Of a DNA stretch of 48,230 nt, positions 7,483 through 17,123 are shown in pieces. The position numbers and the translations under genes are program-made. The DNA is taken from positions 1-48,230 of the forward strand of contig JADZGE010000032.1 in assembly GCA_020854035.1 (NCBI GenBank), read 5' to 3'. Position 1 is the first letter of the stretch. The number at the start of each line of letters is the position of its first letter. The notes under the pieces were generated by a model. That model was not told the origin of the DNA, did no database searches, and was given only the letters and a program-made list of their open reading frames with translations. Source of the DNA: Burkholderiales bacterium (GTDB lineage Bacteria > Pseudomonadota > Gammaproteobacteria > Burkholderiales > SG8-41).

Positions 7483-10182
7483 TCAGCTGCCGCCGAGCAC
7501 GCACTCCCAAAGCGCCCGCACGGCCCGCCGTTCGGCCGCGACCGAATCGGACGCGACCCGGGCGTAGCGCTCTCCGCTTAGGCGCAGCGCGTGCTGGAGG
7601 CGCCGGAAAGTGCGATAGGCATCGTGCGCGGCGAGCGCGTGCGCTTCGGGCAGCAGCCCGATATTCGCGGCGAGCTTGAGAAGCGCGAGATTGCCGATGT
7701 TGCCGGTCAGGGCCTCGTGGCGATGCGCGTGCGCGAGCACCAGGTACTGGACGACGAACTCGACGTCGATGATGCCGCCGGTGTCGTGCTTGAGATCGAA
7801 GAGTTGCGAGCGGTTCGGATGCCCGTCGGCGAGCTTGCGCCGCATCGCGGCGACCTCGCGCCCGAGCGCCGCCGCGTCGCGGGGCTGGCGCAGCACGGCG
7901 ACGCGCGTCTGCTCGAACTTCGCCCCGGTGGCGGCGTCCCCCGCCACGTAGCGCGCGCGGGAGAGTGCCTGGTGCTCCCAGGTCCAGGCCTGGCGCGACT
8001 GGTAGTCGCGGAAGCTCTCGACCGGGCTCACCAGCAGGCCGCCGGCGCCGTCGGGCCGCAGGCGCAGGTCGGTCTCGTAGAGCGCGCCCGCCGCCGTGGT
8101 CGTCGTCAGCCAGGAATTCACCCGCTGCGCCAGTCTGCCGTAGTTTTCCGCCGCCTCGGGCTGCGGATCGTCGTGCAGGAAGACGAGATCGAGGTCCGAC
8201 GCGTAACCGAGTTCCTTGCCACCGAGCTTGCCGTAACCGATGATCGCGAAGCGCGGCTCGGCGCGGTGGGCGGTACGCACGGAGGCCCACGCGAGCGGCA
8301 GGACTTCGCGCAGGATCACGCCCGCGAGGTCGCTCAGGTGATCGGCCAGCGTCTCGAGCGGCAGCAGGCCGGCGAGGTCCTGGGCGATGAAGCGGAGCGT
8401 GTTGAAGTTCTTGAAGTGCCGCAGCGCGTCCATCTGCTTCTCGGTGTCGCCGGCGGCCTCGCCGAGCTCGTCGCGCAGGCGGCGCGCAAGCTGCGGCCAG
8501 TCGGGTGGCGCGTAGAGGGCGCGGGTGTCGAGCAGCTCATCGAGGAGTATCGGGTGTCGCGTGAGGTACTGGGCGACCCACGGGCTCGCCCGCATGAGCT
8601 CGGCGAGCTGCCGCAGCGCCTGCGGGTATTCCTCGAGCAGCGCGAGATAGGACCCGCGCCGGCTCACCGCGGCGAGGAGTTCGAGCACGCGCTCCAGGGT
8701 CGCGTCCGGGCCGCCGCCCGCCGCGGCGGCCTCGATGGCGAGCGGCACGAGCCGGTCGAGACGCGCCTGGCTTGCCGCCGGCATTTCACGGTAGCGCCCG
8801 CTCGCGCGCATGGCCTTCAGCCGCTCGGCGAGCGCCTCGGGACGCTCGTAGCCCATGCTCCGCAGATCGGCGGCTGCCCGGACCGCGTCGCCGGCGTCCT
8901 GCCACAGGTGCGCGTGGGCATGAACCTCTCCGGGCGCCTCGGCGAAGATCTCCTCGAAGTGCCGCGTGACGCGGGCGCGGTGCCGTTCCAGCTCGCCCGC
9001 GAGCGTGGCGAAATCCGCCGCGCCCATCATGTCCGCGACGCGCTCGCGATCCTCGTGCGCCTGCGGCAGCGCGTGCGTCTGGCGGTCGTCGAGGTACTGC
9101 AGGCGATGCTCCAGACGGCGCAGGAACACGTAGGCGGCGGTGAGCTCCCGCACCGCCGGCGGCGGCAGGAGGCCACGCTCGCCGAGCAGCCGCAGCACCG
9201 CGAGCGTGGGCCGGGCGCGCAGCGCCGGCTCGCGGCCGCCGCGGATCAGCTGGAACACCTGGGTGATGAACTCGATCTCGCGTATGCCGCCCGCCCCGAG
9301 CTTGATGTTGTCGGCCATGTCGCGGCGCTCGACTTCGAGGCGCACCTGCCGGTGCAGCCCGCGCAGCGCGGCGAGCGCGTTGTAGTCGAGGTGGCGCCGG
9401 TACACGAACGGCGTGGTGATCAGTTCCAGCTCCGCCGCGCGGTCGCCCGTCACCGCCCGGCCCTTGATCCAGGCGTAGCGCTCCCACTCCCGTCCCTGCG
9501 TGGTGAGGTAGCTCTCGAGCATGTCGAAGCTCGACACGAGCGGGCCGCCGTCGCCGTACGGCCGCAACCGCGTGTCCACGCGAAAGACGTGGCCTTCTGC
9601 CGTCAGCTCCGAAAGCGCCGCGATGAGCCGCCGTCCGAGGCGGTCGAAATACTCGTGGTTGCTGAGCGGGCGCGCGCCGGTGGTCTCGCCCTCCTCCGGG
9701 TAGACGAACACGAGGTCGATGTCGGACGAGACGTTCAACTCCGCGCCGCCGAGCTTGCCCATGCCCACGACGTGCAACTGCTGCTCCCGCCCGCCCGGCG
9801 CGCCCACCGGGAGGCCATGCTGCTCGCGCAGCGACGCGTCGATCCGCGCGAGCGCGTGCCCGATGGCGGTCTCGGCGAGGGCGGTGGTGGTCGCGATGAC
9901 CTCCTCGAGCGGCGCGATACCGCCGATGTCGCGGGCGATGAGGTTCAGCATCACGCGCTTGCGCAGCGCGCGCAGCGCATCCTTGAGCGCGGCATCGTCG
10001 CCCGGCGCCGCCGCGGCGAGCTCGGCGCGCATCGCCGCGGCGCTGAACGAACGCTCGACGGGCGTGTCGTACGCGAGCCGCGGCTGCGCGGCGAGGATCC
10101 GCGCCACGTAGTGGCTCAACGCCGCGGCGCGGTCGATCGGCGAGGCGGCGCCTGCGCCAGGCGGTGGACGGTCGGACTGCAT
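7483..10182 (-). CDS. glnE: Bifunctional glutamine synthetase adenylyltransferase / adenylyl-removing enzyme
   Basis: An 899-residue enzyme that adds AMP to glutamine synthetase when nitrogen is plentiful and removes it when nitrogen is short, under PII control. Two nucleotidyltransferase domains are evident: the N-terminal one with GMGKLGGAELNVSSDIDLVF (near residue 140) and the C-terminal one with GYGKLGGKELGYASDLDLVF (near 650). Each keeps the metal-binding D-x-D pair. The segment LGAGGIREIEFITQ after the first and HDTGGIIDVEFVVQ after the second are the usual family helices. The ATG at 10182 gives the expected length; the frame upstream crosses the promoter region. Transcription diverges from yhdP. 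Confidence 0.96.
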   Translation of the reverse strand: MQSDRPPPGAGAASPIDRAAALSHYVARILAAQPRLAYDTPVERSFSAAAMRAELAAAAPGDDAALKDALRALRKRVMLNLIARDIGGIAPLEEVIATTTALAETAIGHALARIDASLREQHGLPVGAPGGREQQLHVVGMGKLGGAELNVSSDIDLVFVYPEEGETTGARPLSNHEYFDRLGRRLIAALSELTAEGHVFRVDTRLRPYGDGGPLVSSFDMLESYLTTQGREWERYAWIKGRAVTGDRAAELELITTPFVYRRHLDYNALAALRGLHRQVRLEVERRDMADNIKLGAGGIREIEFITQVFQLIRGGREPALRARPTLAVLRLLGERGLLPPPAVRELTAAYVFLRRLEHRLQYLDDRQTHALPQAHEDRERVADMMGAADFATLAGELERHRARVTRHFEEIFAEAPGEVHAHAHLWQDAGDAVRAAADLRSMGYERPEALAERLKAMRASGRYREMPAASQARLDRLVPLAIEAAAAGGGPDATLERVLELLAAVSRRGSYLALLEEYPQALRQLAELMRASPWVAQYLTRHPILLDELLDTRALYAPPDWPQLARRLRDELGEAAGDTEKQMDALRHFKNFNTLRFIAQDLAGLLPLETLADHLSDLAGVILREVLPLAWASVRTAHRAEPRFAIIGYGKLGGKELGYASDLDLVFLHDDPQPEAAENYGRLAQRVNSWLTTTTAAGALYETDLRLRPDGAGGLLVSPVESFRDYQSRQAWTWEHQALSRARYVAGDAATGAKFEQTRVAVLRQPRDAAALGREVAAMRRKLADGHPNRSQLFDLKHDTGGIIDVEFVVQYLVLAHAHRHEALTGNIGNLALLKLAANIGLLPEAHALAAHDAYRTFRRLQHALRLSGERYARVASDSVAAERRAVRALWECVLGGS

Positions 10183-10199
10183 CCCGGGACGGATCGGGG

Positions 10200-10206
10200 T
10201 AGAATA
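10200..10206. promoter_or_regulatory. Overlapping -10 elements for divergent yhdP and glnE
   Basis: The heptamer TAGAATA reads TAGAAT on the plus strand (10200-10205, toward yhdP) and TATTCT on the minus strand (10206-10201, toward glnE). It lies 17 bases from the glnE ATG and about 48 bases from the yhdP GTG. No strong -35 is visible on either side. One near-symmetric -10 could serve both genes. Confidence 0.45.
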
Positions 10207-10253
10207 CGTAAGGCCTTGAGTCAATATCGCATTTTTTGCGACCCCAGGCAAAA

Positions 10254-13200
10254 GTGACCCTTCACCCCGGACTCAGGTGGCTGCGCGTGAGCACGCTCTG
10301 GTGCTACCGCGTGATCACGTGGAGCGTGCTTGCGGTGGGGTTCGCGTTCGCGGCGGTGGTGCTGTCGCTGCGTTACTGGGTACTGCCCAACGTCGAGCAC
10401 TACCGCGAGGATATCGCGCGCGTCGTGAGCGAGCGCGCGCGCCAGAAGATCACCATCGGGAGAATCAGCGCGAACTGGGATGGCCTGCGGCCGCAGCTCG
10501 TGCTGGAGCAGGTCACGGTGCATGACAACGCCGGGCGACCCGCGCTGGAGCTCGCGCGCGTCGACAACACGTTCTCCTGGCTCTCCCTCGCCACGCTGCG
10601 GCTGCGGTTCTACTCGCTCTACATCCACGCTCCGACGCTCAACATACGGCGCGACGCGAAGGGCGCGCTCTCGGTCGCCGGCATCGAAGTGACGGGGGAG
10701 GAGGACGGTGGCGGGTTCGCCGACTGGCTCATTTACCAGCGCCGCATCGAGATCGACGAGGCGACCGTCGTCTGGCGCGACGAGCTGCGGGGCGCTCCGC
10801 CGCTGGAGTTGAGAAACGTGCGCCTGCAGATCGTCAATCGCGTGGGCGGCACGCACGAGTTCGGCCTGCGCGCGGTGCCGCCCGCGAAGCTCGCCGGTCC
10901 CCTCGACGTGCGCGGCAACCTGACCGGGCGCACCGTCCGGCAGCTCGCGGACTGGAACGGCCGGTTTTTCCTCGATCTCGACTACGCGGACATCGCCGCG
11001 TGGCGGACGTGGGTCACCTTCCCGGTCGAGCTGCCGCGCGGCACCGGCGGGGTGCGGGCGTGGCTCACCTTCAGCCATGACCAGCTGACCGACGCGATCG
11101 TCGACCTCAAGCTCGCCAACGTGCGCACGCGCCTCGAGCAGAACCTGCCGGAGCTCGAGGTGACCGAGCTCTCCGGGCGTCTCGGCTGGAAGAAGTCCGG
11201 CGCGAGCTTCGAAGTGACGACCACGGCGCTGAAGCTCGCCACGCCGGGCGGCCTCGCGCTGCCGCCGATCGATTTCGCCCTGCGCTACCGGGGGGCCTCG
11301 GGGTCGCGGCCGGAGCGCGGCGAGCTTGCCGTCAACGCGCTCGAGTTCGCGCCGCTCGCCGCGCTCGCCGATCACCTGCCGCTGCCCGCCGAGGCGCGCC
11401 GCCAGTTCGCCGCCCTCGCGCCGCGCGGCCAGGTGCACGAGGTACAGGTGCGCTGGAGCGGCGACTGGCGCCACCCGGCGAAGTACAGCGCGAAGGGGCG
11501 GTTCGAAGGGCTCGCGATGAACGCGGCCGGCAGGATACCCGGCTTCAAGGGCGTGAGCGGCGCGATCGAGGGCAGCGAGCGCGGCGGCACGCTGCAACTG
11601 AACAGCCAGAGCGCCACCGTCGAGATGCCGCTCGTCTTCCGGGAGCCGCTGCAGTTCGATGTGCTCGCGGCGAGCGTTGGCTGGACGCGCAGCGGCGCGG
11701 AGACGGAAGTGCGCTTGAACAACATCTCCTTCTCGAACTCGCACGTGGCGGGCAGCGTGTTCGGCAACTACCGGACGGCGGGTGATACGCGCGGGGTGAT
11801 CGACCTCACCGGCAACCTCACGCGCGCCGACGCGCGCTTCGCGAGCCGCTACGTGCCGCTCGCCATCGGCCAGCGTGCCCGGGACTGGCTCGACGCCGCG
11901 TTTCTCTCGGGGCAGTCGAGCGAGGTTTCGCTGCGGCTGAAGGGCAACCTCGACGATTTCCCGTTCGCCGACGGCCAGTCGGGGATCTTCCAGGTCGCGG
12001 CGAAGGTGACCGGCGCGACGATCCACTACGCGAACGGCTGGCCGCGCATCGAGGCGGTCGCGGGCGACCTGCTCTTTCGCGGCGCCCGCATGGATGTGCT
12101 AGCCCGGCAGGCGACGGTGCTCGGCGTGCGCCTGAGCGGCGTGCGGGCGGAGATTCCCGATCTGAAGCGCAAGGACGAGACGCTGATCGTGTCCGGGGAG
12201 GCCGAGGGACCGACGCGGGAGTTCCTCTCCTTCATCGACAAGAGCCCGGTGCAGGGCATGATCGACAACTTCACCGAGCAATGGCAGGTGCAGGGCTCGG
12301 GCAAGCTCACGCTGCGGCTGGAGATGGTGCTCGGCGCGGTCGAACGCGCGCAGGTTGCCGGCGCGTTCCAGTTCGCGGGCAACACGATACTCGCCGATCC
12401 CGACCTGCCGCCCGTGGAGCAGGCGACGGGGCGCATCGAGTTCACCGAGTCGAGCGTGCGCTCGCCGGGCATCACGGGCACCTTCGCGGGCGGCCCGATC
12501 ACGCTCACCGCGACCACCCAGCGCGATTCGACGGTGCGGGTGGTGGTGCAGGGGCGCGTCAATACGGAGAACGTGCGCCGCGCGGGGCAGAGCCCGCTGT
12601 GGCTGCGGGTCGTCAGCGGCTCGACCGACTGGCGGGCGATCTACACGGTACAGAAGCGGGTGGCCGAGGTCGTCATCGAGTCGGACCTGCAGGGCCTCGC
12701 GTCCGATCTGCCCGCGCCGCTGCGCAAGGCAGCCGCGGATGTCCTGCCGCTCCGTTACGAGCGGCGGGCGCTCGCGTCCGGGCAGGACCGCCTGGTGATC
12801 GGCATCGGCGACATCGTGACCGCGCAGCTCGTGCGGAGCATGGAAGGCAGGCGCACCGTCGTTCCGCGCGGCTCGGTGCGTTTCGGCGGCACCGCGGCCG
12901 AGCCGGAACGCGACGGCATCTGGGTGACCGGAACGGTGCGTGCGCTGGACCTCGACGGCTGGATCGCGCTCACCCGCGCGGGGGCCGCCGACGCACGCCT
13001 CGACTGGGGCGGCATCGAGCTCAAGGCCGATACGGTCGATCTCTTCGGGCGGCGTTTCAACCAGCTCAACCTCACCGCGGTCATGCAGGGAGGCTTCTGG
13101 CGCGGTACCGTCGCCGGCCGTGAGCTGGAGGGCAACGCCTCCTGGGAACCGCAGGGCAAGGGCAGGCTCGTCGCACGCATGAAGACGATGACGATTCCGG

Positions 13201-14084
13201 CGTCGGTTCCCACGCTCGCCGCGCCGGGCCCGGCGGGCAGGCCGCGCGAGTTGCCGGCGATCGATCTCGTCGCGGAGCAGTTCGTCAACAAGGACAAGCA
13301 GCTCGGGCGCCTCGAACTCCTGGCGACGCCCGGGCCCGACAGCTGGCGCATCGAACGGCTGCGCATCACGAATCCGGACGCCACCTTCGCGGCGGAGGGC
13401 ATGTGGCAGACCGGGCTCGTCGAGCCGCGCACGCAGGTGAGCCTGAGGCTCGAGTCCCCGGACGCCGGGAAGCTGCTGGCGCGCCTCGGCTATCCCGAGG
13501 GCATGCGTAACGGCAGGGCCCGGCTGGAGGGGGCGCTCTCCTGGACGGGACCGCCCTACGACTTCGATTACCCGTCGCTTGCCGGCAGCCTGCTGCTGGA
13601 GGTCCAGCGCGGGCAGTTCACCAAGCTCGATCCCGGCATCGGCAAGCTCCTTGGCATCCTCTCCCTGCAGGCGCTGCCGCGGCGGCTCACGCTCGACTTC
13701 CGCGACATCTTCAGCGATGGTCTCGCCTTCGACGATATCGTCAGCGCGATCAAGATCGACCGCGGCGTGGCGAGTACCGAGAGCTTCCGCATCCAGGGGC
13801 CGTCGGCGCGCATCGTCATGGCGGGCGAGGTGGATCTCGCGCGCGAGACACAGAAGCTGCGGGTGAAGGTCTCGCCGAGCGTGAGCGACGGGGTGTCGAT
13901 CGCGGGGGCTCTCATCGGTGGCCCGATCGCCGGCGTCGCGGCTTTTCTCGCCCAGAAGATACTGAAGGACCCGCTGAACGAGATGGTGGCGTACGAATAC
14001 GCCGTGACCGGTACGTGGGCCGAGCCCCACGTCGTGCGCGCCGACCGGCAGGCCGCGGGCGCTCCCGAGGGCGAGCGGCAGTAG
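10254..14084 (+). CDS. yhdP: YhdP family protein (AsmA-like, TIGR02099), envelope lipid transport
   Basis: A 1276-residue protein anchored in the inner membrane by one helix (residues about 18-38) with the rest in the periplasm. YhdP and its AsmA-like relatives are long beta-rich proteins thought to bridge the periplasm and move phospholipids to the outer membrane. The body shows repeated strand-rich segments ending in an AsmA_2-type domain (LAGSLLLEVQRGQFTKLDPG and the TESFRIQGPSARIVMAGEVDL block). Length is normal for the family. The GTG at 10254 is used because AGGCAAAA precedes it; a TTG at 10236 is in frame. It begins a same-strand run with the small protein, the nitrilase and tldD, an order also seen in related bacteria. 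Confidence 0.92.
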   Translation: MTLHPGLRWLRVSTLWCYRVITWSVLAVGFAFAAVVLSLRYWVLPNVEHYREDIARVVSERARQKITIGRISANWDGLRPQLVLEQVTVHDNAGRPALELARVDNTFSWLSLATLRLRFYSLYIHAPTLNIRRDAKGALSVAGIEVTGEEDGGGFADWLIYQRRIEIDEATVVWRDELRGAPPLELRNVRLQIVNRVGGTHEFGLRAVPPAKLAGPLDVRGNLTGRTVRQLADWNGRFFLDLDYADIAAWRTWVTFPVELPRGTGGVRAWLTFSHDQLTDAIVDLKLANVRTRLEQNLPELEVTELSGRLGWKKSGASFEVTTTALKLATPGGLALPPIDFALRYRGASGSRPERGELAVNALEFAPLAALADHLPLPAEARRQFAALAPRGQVHEVQVRWSGDWRHPAKYSAKGRFEGLAMNAAGRIPGFKGVSGAIEGSERGGTLQLNSQSATVEMPLVFREPLQFDVLAASVGWTRSGAETEVRLNNISFSNSHVAGSVFGNYRTAGDTRGVIDLTGNLTRADARFASRYVPLAIGQRARDWLDAAFLSGQSSEVSLRLKGNLDDFPFADGQSGIFQVAAKVTGATIHYANGWPRIEAVAGDLLFRGARMDVLARQATVLGVRLSGVRAEIPDLKRKDETLIVSGEAEGPTREFLSFIDKSPVQGMIDNFTEQWQVQGSGKLTLRLEMVLGAVERAQVAGAFQFAGNTILADPDLPPVEQATGRIEFTESSVRSPGITGTFAGGPITLTATTQRDSTVRVVVQGRVNTENVRRAGQSPLWLRVVSGSTDWRAIYTVQKRVAEVVIESDLQGLASDLPAPLRKAAADVLPLRYERRALASGQDRLVIGIGDIVTAQLVRSMEGRRTVVPRGSVRFGGTAAEPERDGIWVTGTVRALDLDGWIALTRAGAADARLDWGGIELKADTVDLFGRRFNQLNLTAVMQGGFWRGTVAGRELEGNASWEPQGKGRLVARMKTMTIPASVPTLAAPGPAGRPRELPAIDLVAEQFVNKDKQLGRLELLATPGPDSWRIERLRITNPDATFAAEGMWQTGLVEPRTQVSLRLESPDAGKLLARLGYPEGMRNGRARLEGALSWTGPPYDFDYPSLAGSLLLEVQRGQFTKLDPGIGKLLGILSLQALPRRLTLDFRDIFSDGLAFDDIVSAIKIDRGVASTESFRIQGPSARIVMAGEVDLARETQKLRVKVSPSVSDGVSIAGALIGGPIAGVAAFLAQKILKDPLNEMVAYEYAVTGTWAEPHVVRADRQAAGAPEGERQ

Positions 14085-14121
14085 GGGCGGCGGGTTGCCC
14101 CGGGGAAGCCGATCGCGGACC

Positions 14122-14457
14122 GTGAGACCCTGTTTCCTTCTCGTGCTGCCTGGATGGTTCGCGGCGCTCGTCGCGGCGCAGGCGCAAGGGGTTGCCGTCG
14201 TGTCCGACCTGTGGGACAGGCCGCGCACCGCGCGTGCCGTGCTCGCCGAGCCGGCGGTGCGGCAGGCGGTGGCCGCATGGATTTCTCAGGCGCCGGCGCG
14301 CTTGTCGATACACCATGCACCCGGGCAGGAGGCGCCGGTCCAGGCCGAGGAATTGCGCGCCTGGCTGATCGCGCTGGGGATCGAGGCGGAGCGCGTCACG
14401 CTGCGCGGAGATCTCCGGATCGGGGAACCGCTGCGGCTCGAGGTGTCGAAAGACTGA
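14122..14457 (+). CDS. Small exported protein of unknown function
   Basis: A protein of about 111 residues that I do not recognise. It starts with a plausible signal peptide (basic start, then a hydrophobic stretch LLVLPGWFAALVAA, with cleavage likely after AQA). The mature part is short, ending in strand-like segments such as RVTLRGDLRIGEPLRLEV. The GTG at 14122 gives a normal signal-peptide length; a TTG at 14095 is in frame and closer to an AGGGG sequence. It lies 37 bases after yhdP and before the nitrilase, so it is probably co-transcribed and may act in the envelope. Confidence 0.6.
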   Translation: MRPCFLLVLPGWFAALVAAQAQGVAVVSDLWDRPRTARAVLAEPAVRQAVAAWISQAPARLSIHHAPGQEAPVQAEELRAWLIALGIEAERVTLRGDLRIGEPLRLEVSKD

Positions 14458-14578
14458 TGTTGCCTGCGAATCCCGGGGCGAGCGCCGCCGGTTGACGGTA
14501 GACTGCGCTCTTTCTGCTGCCACCCCTCCCCGTCCAATGCGCTCGTCGCCTCCGGTGGTGCGAATCTCGCGCTCTGCG

Positions 14579-15397
14579 ATGCTGCCCGGGGTCATCCGCG
14601 TCGCGGCGATCCAAATGGTGTCCGGCCCGCGCGTCGACGAGAACCTCGCCATCGCCGCGCAACTGATAGCCGCCGCGGCGCGCGAGGGCGCGCGGCTCGC
14701 CGCGCTGCCGGAGTACTTTCCGGTCATGGGCATGCACGAGCGGGACAAGGTCGCGGTGCGCGAGCGCCCGGGCCGGGGACCCATCCAGGCTTTCCTCTGC
14801 GCGACGGCAAGGCGGCACCGGATCTGGATCGCGGGCGGCTCCGCACCGCTCGCCTGCGCCGATCCGGGCAAGGTGCGGAACAGTTCCCTGGTGTTCGACG
14901 ACCGCGGGCGACTTGCCGCGCGCTACGACAAGATTCACCTCTTCGGCTTCACGCTGGGGCGCGAGAGCTATGCCGAGGAGCGCACGATCGAGCACGGCAG
15001 CCGCGTCGTCACCGTGACAATGCCGTTTGCGCGCGCGGGGCTCTCCATCTGCTACGACCTGCGCTTTCCCGAACTCTACCGCGCCATGGGGCCGGTGGAC
15101 CTGATCCTCGCGCCCTCCGCGTTCACCGCGACCACCGGGCGGGCGCACTGGGAGACGCTCATCCGGGCGCGTGCCATCGAGAATCTCGCCTACGTGCTCG
15201 CGCCCGCCCAGGGCGGCCGCCACGAGAACGGCCGGGAGACCCACGGGGATACCATGGTCGTGGACCCGTGGGGCGAGGTGCTCGAGCGGCTGCCCCGGGG
15301 ACCGGGCGTGGTGATCGCCGGGATCGACCGGCGGCGCATCGCCCGCCTGCGCCGGGCGCTGCCCGCGCTCGAGCACCGGAGGCTGCGCCGGTGCTAG
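14579..15397 (+). CDS. Carbon-nitrogen hydrolase, Nit1/omega-amidase-like (likely deaminated glutathione amidase)
   Basis: A 272-residue nitrilase-superfamily enzyme. The catalytic triad is complete: Glu45 in LPEYFPV, Lys118 in YDKIHLF and Cys158 in SICYDLRFPELYR. The FPELYR sequence after the cysteine and the HLFGFT loop after the lysine are features of the Nit1/NitA group, which repairs metabolites such as deaminated glutathione; the exact amide substrate is inferred. The ATG at 14579 starts directly at the conserved first strand (IRVAAIQM); an ATG at 14537 is an alternative and neither has a strong Shine-Dalgarno. It sits between yhdP and tldD. Confidence 0.9.
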   Translation: MLPGVIRVAAIQMVSGPRVDENLAIAAQLIAAAAREGARLAALPEYFPVMGMHERDKVAVRERPGRGPIQAFLCATARRHRIWIAGGSAPLACADPGKVRNSSLVFDDRGRLAARYDKIHLFGFTLGRESYAEERTIEHGSRVVTVTMPFARAGLSICYDLRFPELYRAMGPVDLILAPSAFTATTGRAHWETLIRARAIENLAYVLAPAQGGRHENGRETHGDTMVVDPWGEVLERLPRGPGVVIAGIDRRRIARLRRALPALEHRRLRRC

Positions 15398-15499
15398 CGA
15401 GCGGGTGCCGGCCGGCGGTACGCGATTGAACGGGGCCGATCCGCCACCATCTTCATTCATCCGCCGTCCGATACGGCCGGGATTCCGACAGGACACGCC

Positions 15500-16981
15500 A
15501 TGAGCGCCGCAAACGAAACCGAACCGCGAACCGCGACCTCCGCACCGGCGTCCTCGTTCGCCACGGCGAGCGAGATACTGCTCGCTCCCTACGCGCTCGA
15601 CGGCGGCCGCCTCGAATCGGTGTTCGGCGAACTGATGACGCATCGCATCGACTACGCGGATCTCTACTTCCAGTACACCCGCGGCGAGTCGTGGAGCCTG
15701 GAGGAGGGCATCGTCAAGACCGGCAGTTTCAATATCGACCAGGGCGTGGGCGTGCGCGCGGTCACCGGGGAGAAGACGGCGTTCGCCTACTCCGACGATA
15801 TCAGCCTCGAAGCGCTGACCGCGGCCGCCAGGGCGACGCGCGCGATCGCGCGGCAGGGCGACACGGGCCGCACGCGCATCGCGGCGCGGACCGGCGGACA
15901 CGACCTCTACCGCCCGCGCGATCCCCTCGGCAGCCTCGACGATGCCGCCAAGGTCGCGTTGCTCGAGCGCGTCGAGCGCTACGCGCGCTCGCTCGATCCG
16001 CGCGTGGTCCAGGTGATGGCGCACCTCGCGGGCGAGTACGATGTCATGTTCGTCGCGCGCGCCGACGGGCGGTCCGCCGCCGACGTGCGACCGTTGACGC
16101 GCGTCTCGCTGCAGGTGATCGTCGAGCAAGATGGCCGGCGCGAGCAGGGCAGCGCGGGGGGCGGCGGGCGCTTCGACTACGGCTACTTCACCGAGGAGGT
16201 GCTGCGGGGTTACGCGCGCAAGGCGGTCGACCAGGCGCTCGTCAATCTCGAGGCGCGACCGGCACCTGCGGGCACCATGACGGTCGTGCTCGGACCCGGC
16301 TGGCCGGGCGTGCTGCTGCACGAAGCGGTGGGCCACGGGCTGGAGGGCGACTTCAACCGCAAGGGCACCTCCGCTTTCAGCGGCAGGGTCGGCGAGCGCG
16401 TCGCCGCGCCGGGTGTCACCGTGGTCGACGACGGCACGATCGCGCGCCGCCGCGGCTCGCTCAACGTGGACGACGAGGGTGAGCCGACGCGGAGAAACGT
16501 TCTCATCGAGGACGGCGTGCTACGGTGCTACATGCAGGACAGCCTCAACGCGCGGCTGATGGGCGTGGCGCCGACCGGCAACGGGCGGCGCGAATCCTAC
16601 GCGCACATACCCATGCCGCGCATGACCAACACCTACATGCTGAACGGTGCCCGCACCCGGGAGGAGGTCATCGCCTCCGTCGGCCGCGGCATCTACGCGG
16701 TTAATTTCGGCGGCGGGCAGGTGGATATCACGAGCGGCAAGTTCGTGTTCTCCGCCTCCGAGGCCTACGTGATCGAGAACGGCAGGATCGGCCACCCGGT
16801 GAAGGGCGCGACGCTGATCGGCAACGGTCCCGACGCCTTGACCAGGGTCGCGCTGATCGGCAACGACATGGAGCTCGACACGGGGGTGGGCACCTGCGGC
16901 AAGGAGGGTCAGAGCGTGCCGGTTGGCGTCGGCCAGCCGACGCTGCGTATCGACGGGCTCACGGTCGGTGGCACGGTCTAG
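15500..16981 (+). CDS. tldD: Metalloprotease TldD
   Basis: A 493-residue zinc protease subunit that, with TldE (PmbA), degrades unfolded peptides and processes microcin B17 and CcdA. The metal-binding motif [12 protein letters not shown] is at about residues 273-284 and supplies the two histidines and catalytic glutamate. [25 protein letters not shown] and the C-terminal [22 protein letters not shown] are well-conserved TldD blocks. The opening 25 residues are low complexity, slightly longer than in E. coli. The partner pmbA gene is not in this window. The 102-base gap before it holds no clear promoter. Confidence 0.96.
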   Translation: MSAANETEPRTATSAPASSFATASEILLAPYALDGGRLESVFGELMTHRIDYADLYFQYTRGESWSLEEGIVKTGSFNIDQGVGVRAVTGEKTAFAYSDDISLEALTAAARATRAIARQGDTGRTRIAARTGGHDLYRPRDPLGSLDDAAKVALLERVERYARSLDPRVVQVMAHLAGEYDVMFVARADGRSAADVRPLTRVSLQVIVEQDGRREQGSAGGGGRFDYGYFTEEVLRGYARKAVDQALVNLEARPAPAGTMTVVLGPGWPGVLLHEAVGHGLEGDFNRKGTSAFSGRVGERVAAPGVTVVDDGTIARRRGSLNVDDEGEPTRRNVLIEDGVLRCYMQDSLNARLMGVAPTGNGRRESYAHIPMPRMTNTYMLNGARTREEVIASVGRGIYAVNFGGGQVDITSGKFVFSASEAYVIENGRIGHPVKGATLIGNGPDALTRVALIGNDMELDTGVGTCGKEGQSVPVGVGQPTLRIDGLTVGGTV

Positions 16982-17092
16982 CACGCTCTCTTCGGGAGGG
17001 CGTGGTGAGCAGAGCGACGGGATGGGCGGGATCGCCGTCCGTCATCGCGCCGAAGGCGCGGCGGGGGTGCCCAAACTGCTTCAGGTTTTCTG

Positions 17093-17098
17093 TATAAT
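17093..17098 (+). promoter_or_regulatory. -10 element upstream of aroG
   Basis: A perfect TATAAT lies 25 bases before the aroG ATG in otherwise GC-rich DNA. Transcription would start near 17105 and give a leader of about 19 bases. The corresponding -35 position has no good match. Confidence 0.55.
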
Positions 17099-17123
17099 CG
17101 CTTGATTTATCGGGGTTACGGCA

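Noticed and set aside
14493..14506. TTGACG followed at once by TAGACT upstream of the nitrilase
   Set aside because: The two hexamers are one base apart, so they cannot be a -35/-10 pair.
15430..15475. TTCATTCATCCGCCG upstream of tldD as another R2 repeat
   Set aside because: Only a partial match to one unit and no second unit, so chance is as likely.
16982..17004. Hairpin just after tldD as an intrinsic terminator
   Set aside because: CACGCTCTC pairs with GAGGGCGTG, but no T-run follows, so termination by this structure is not supported.
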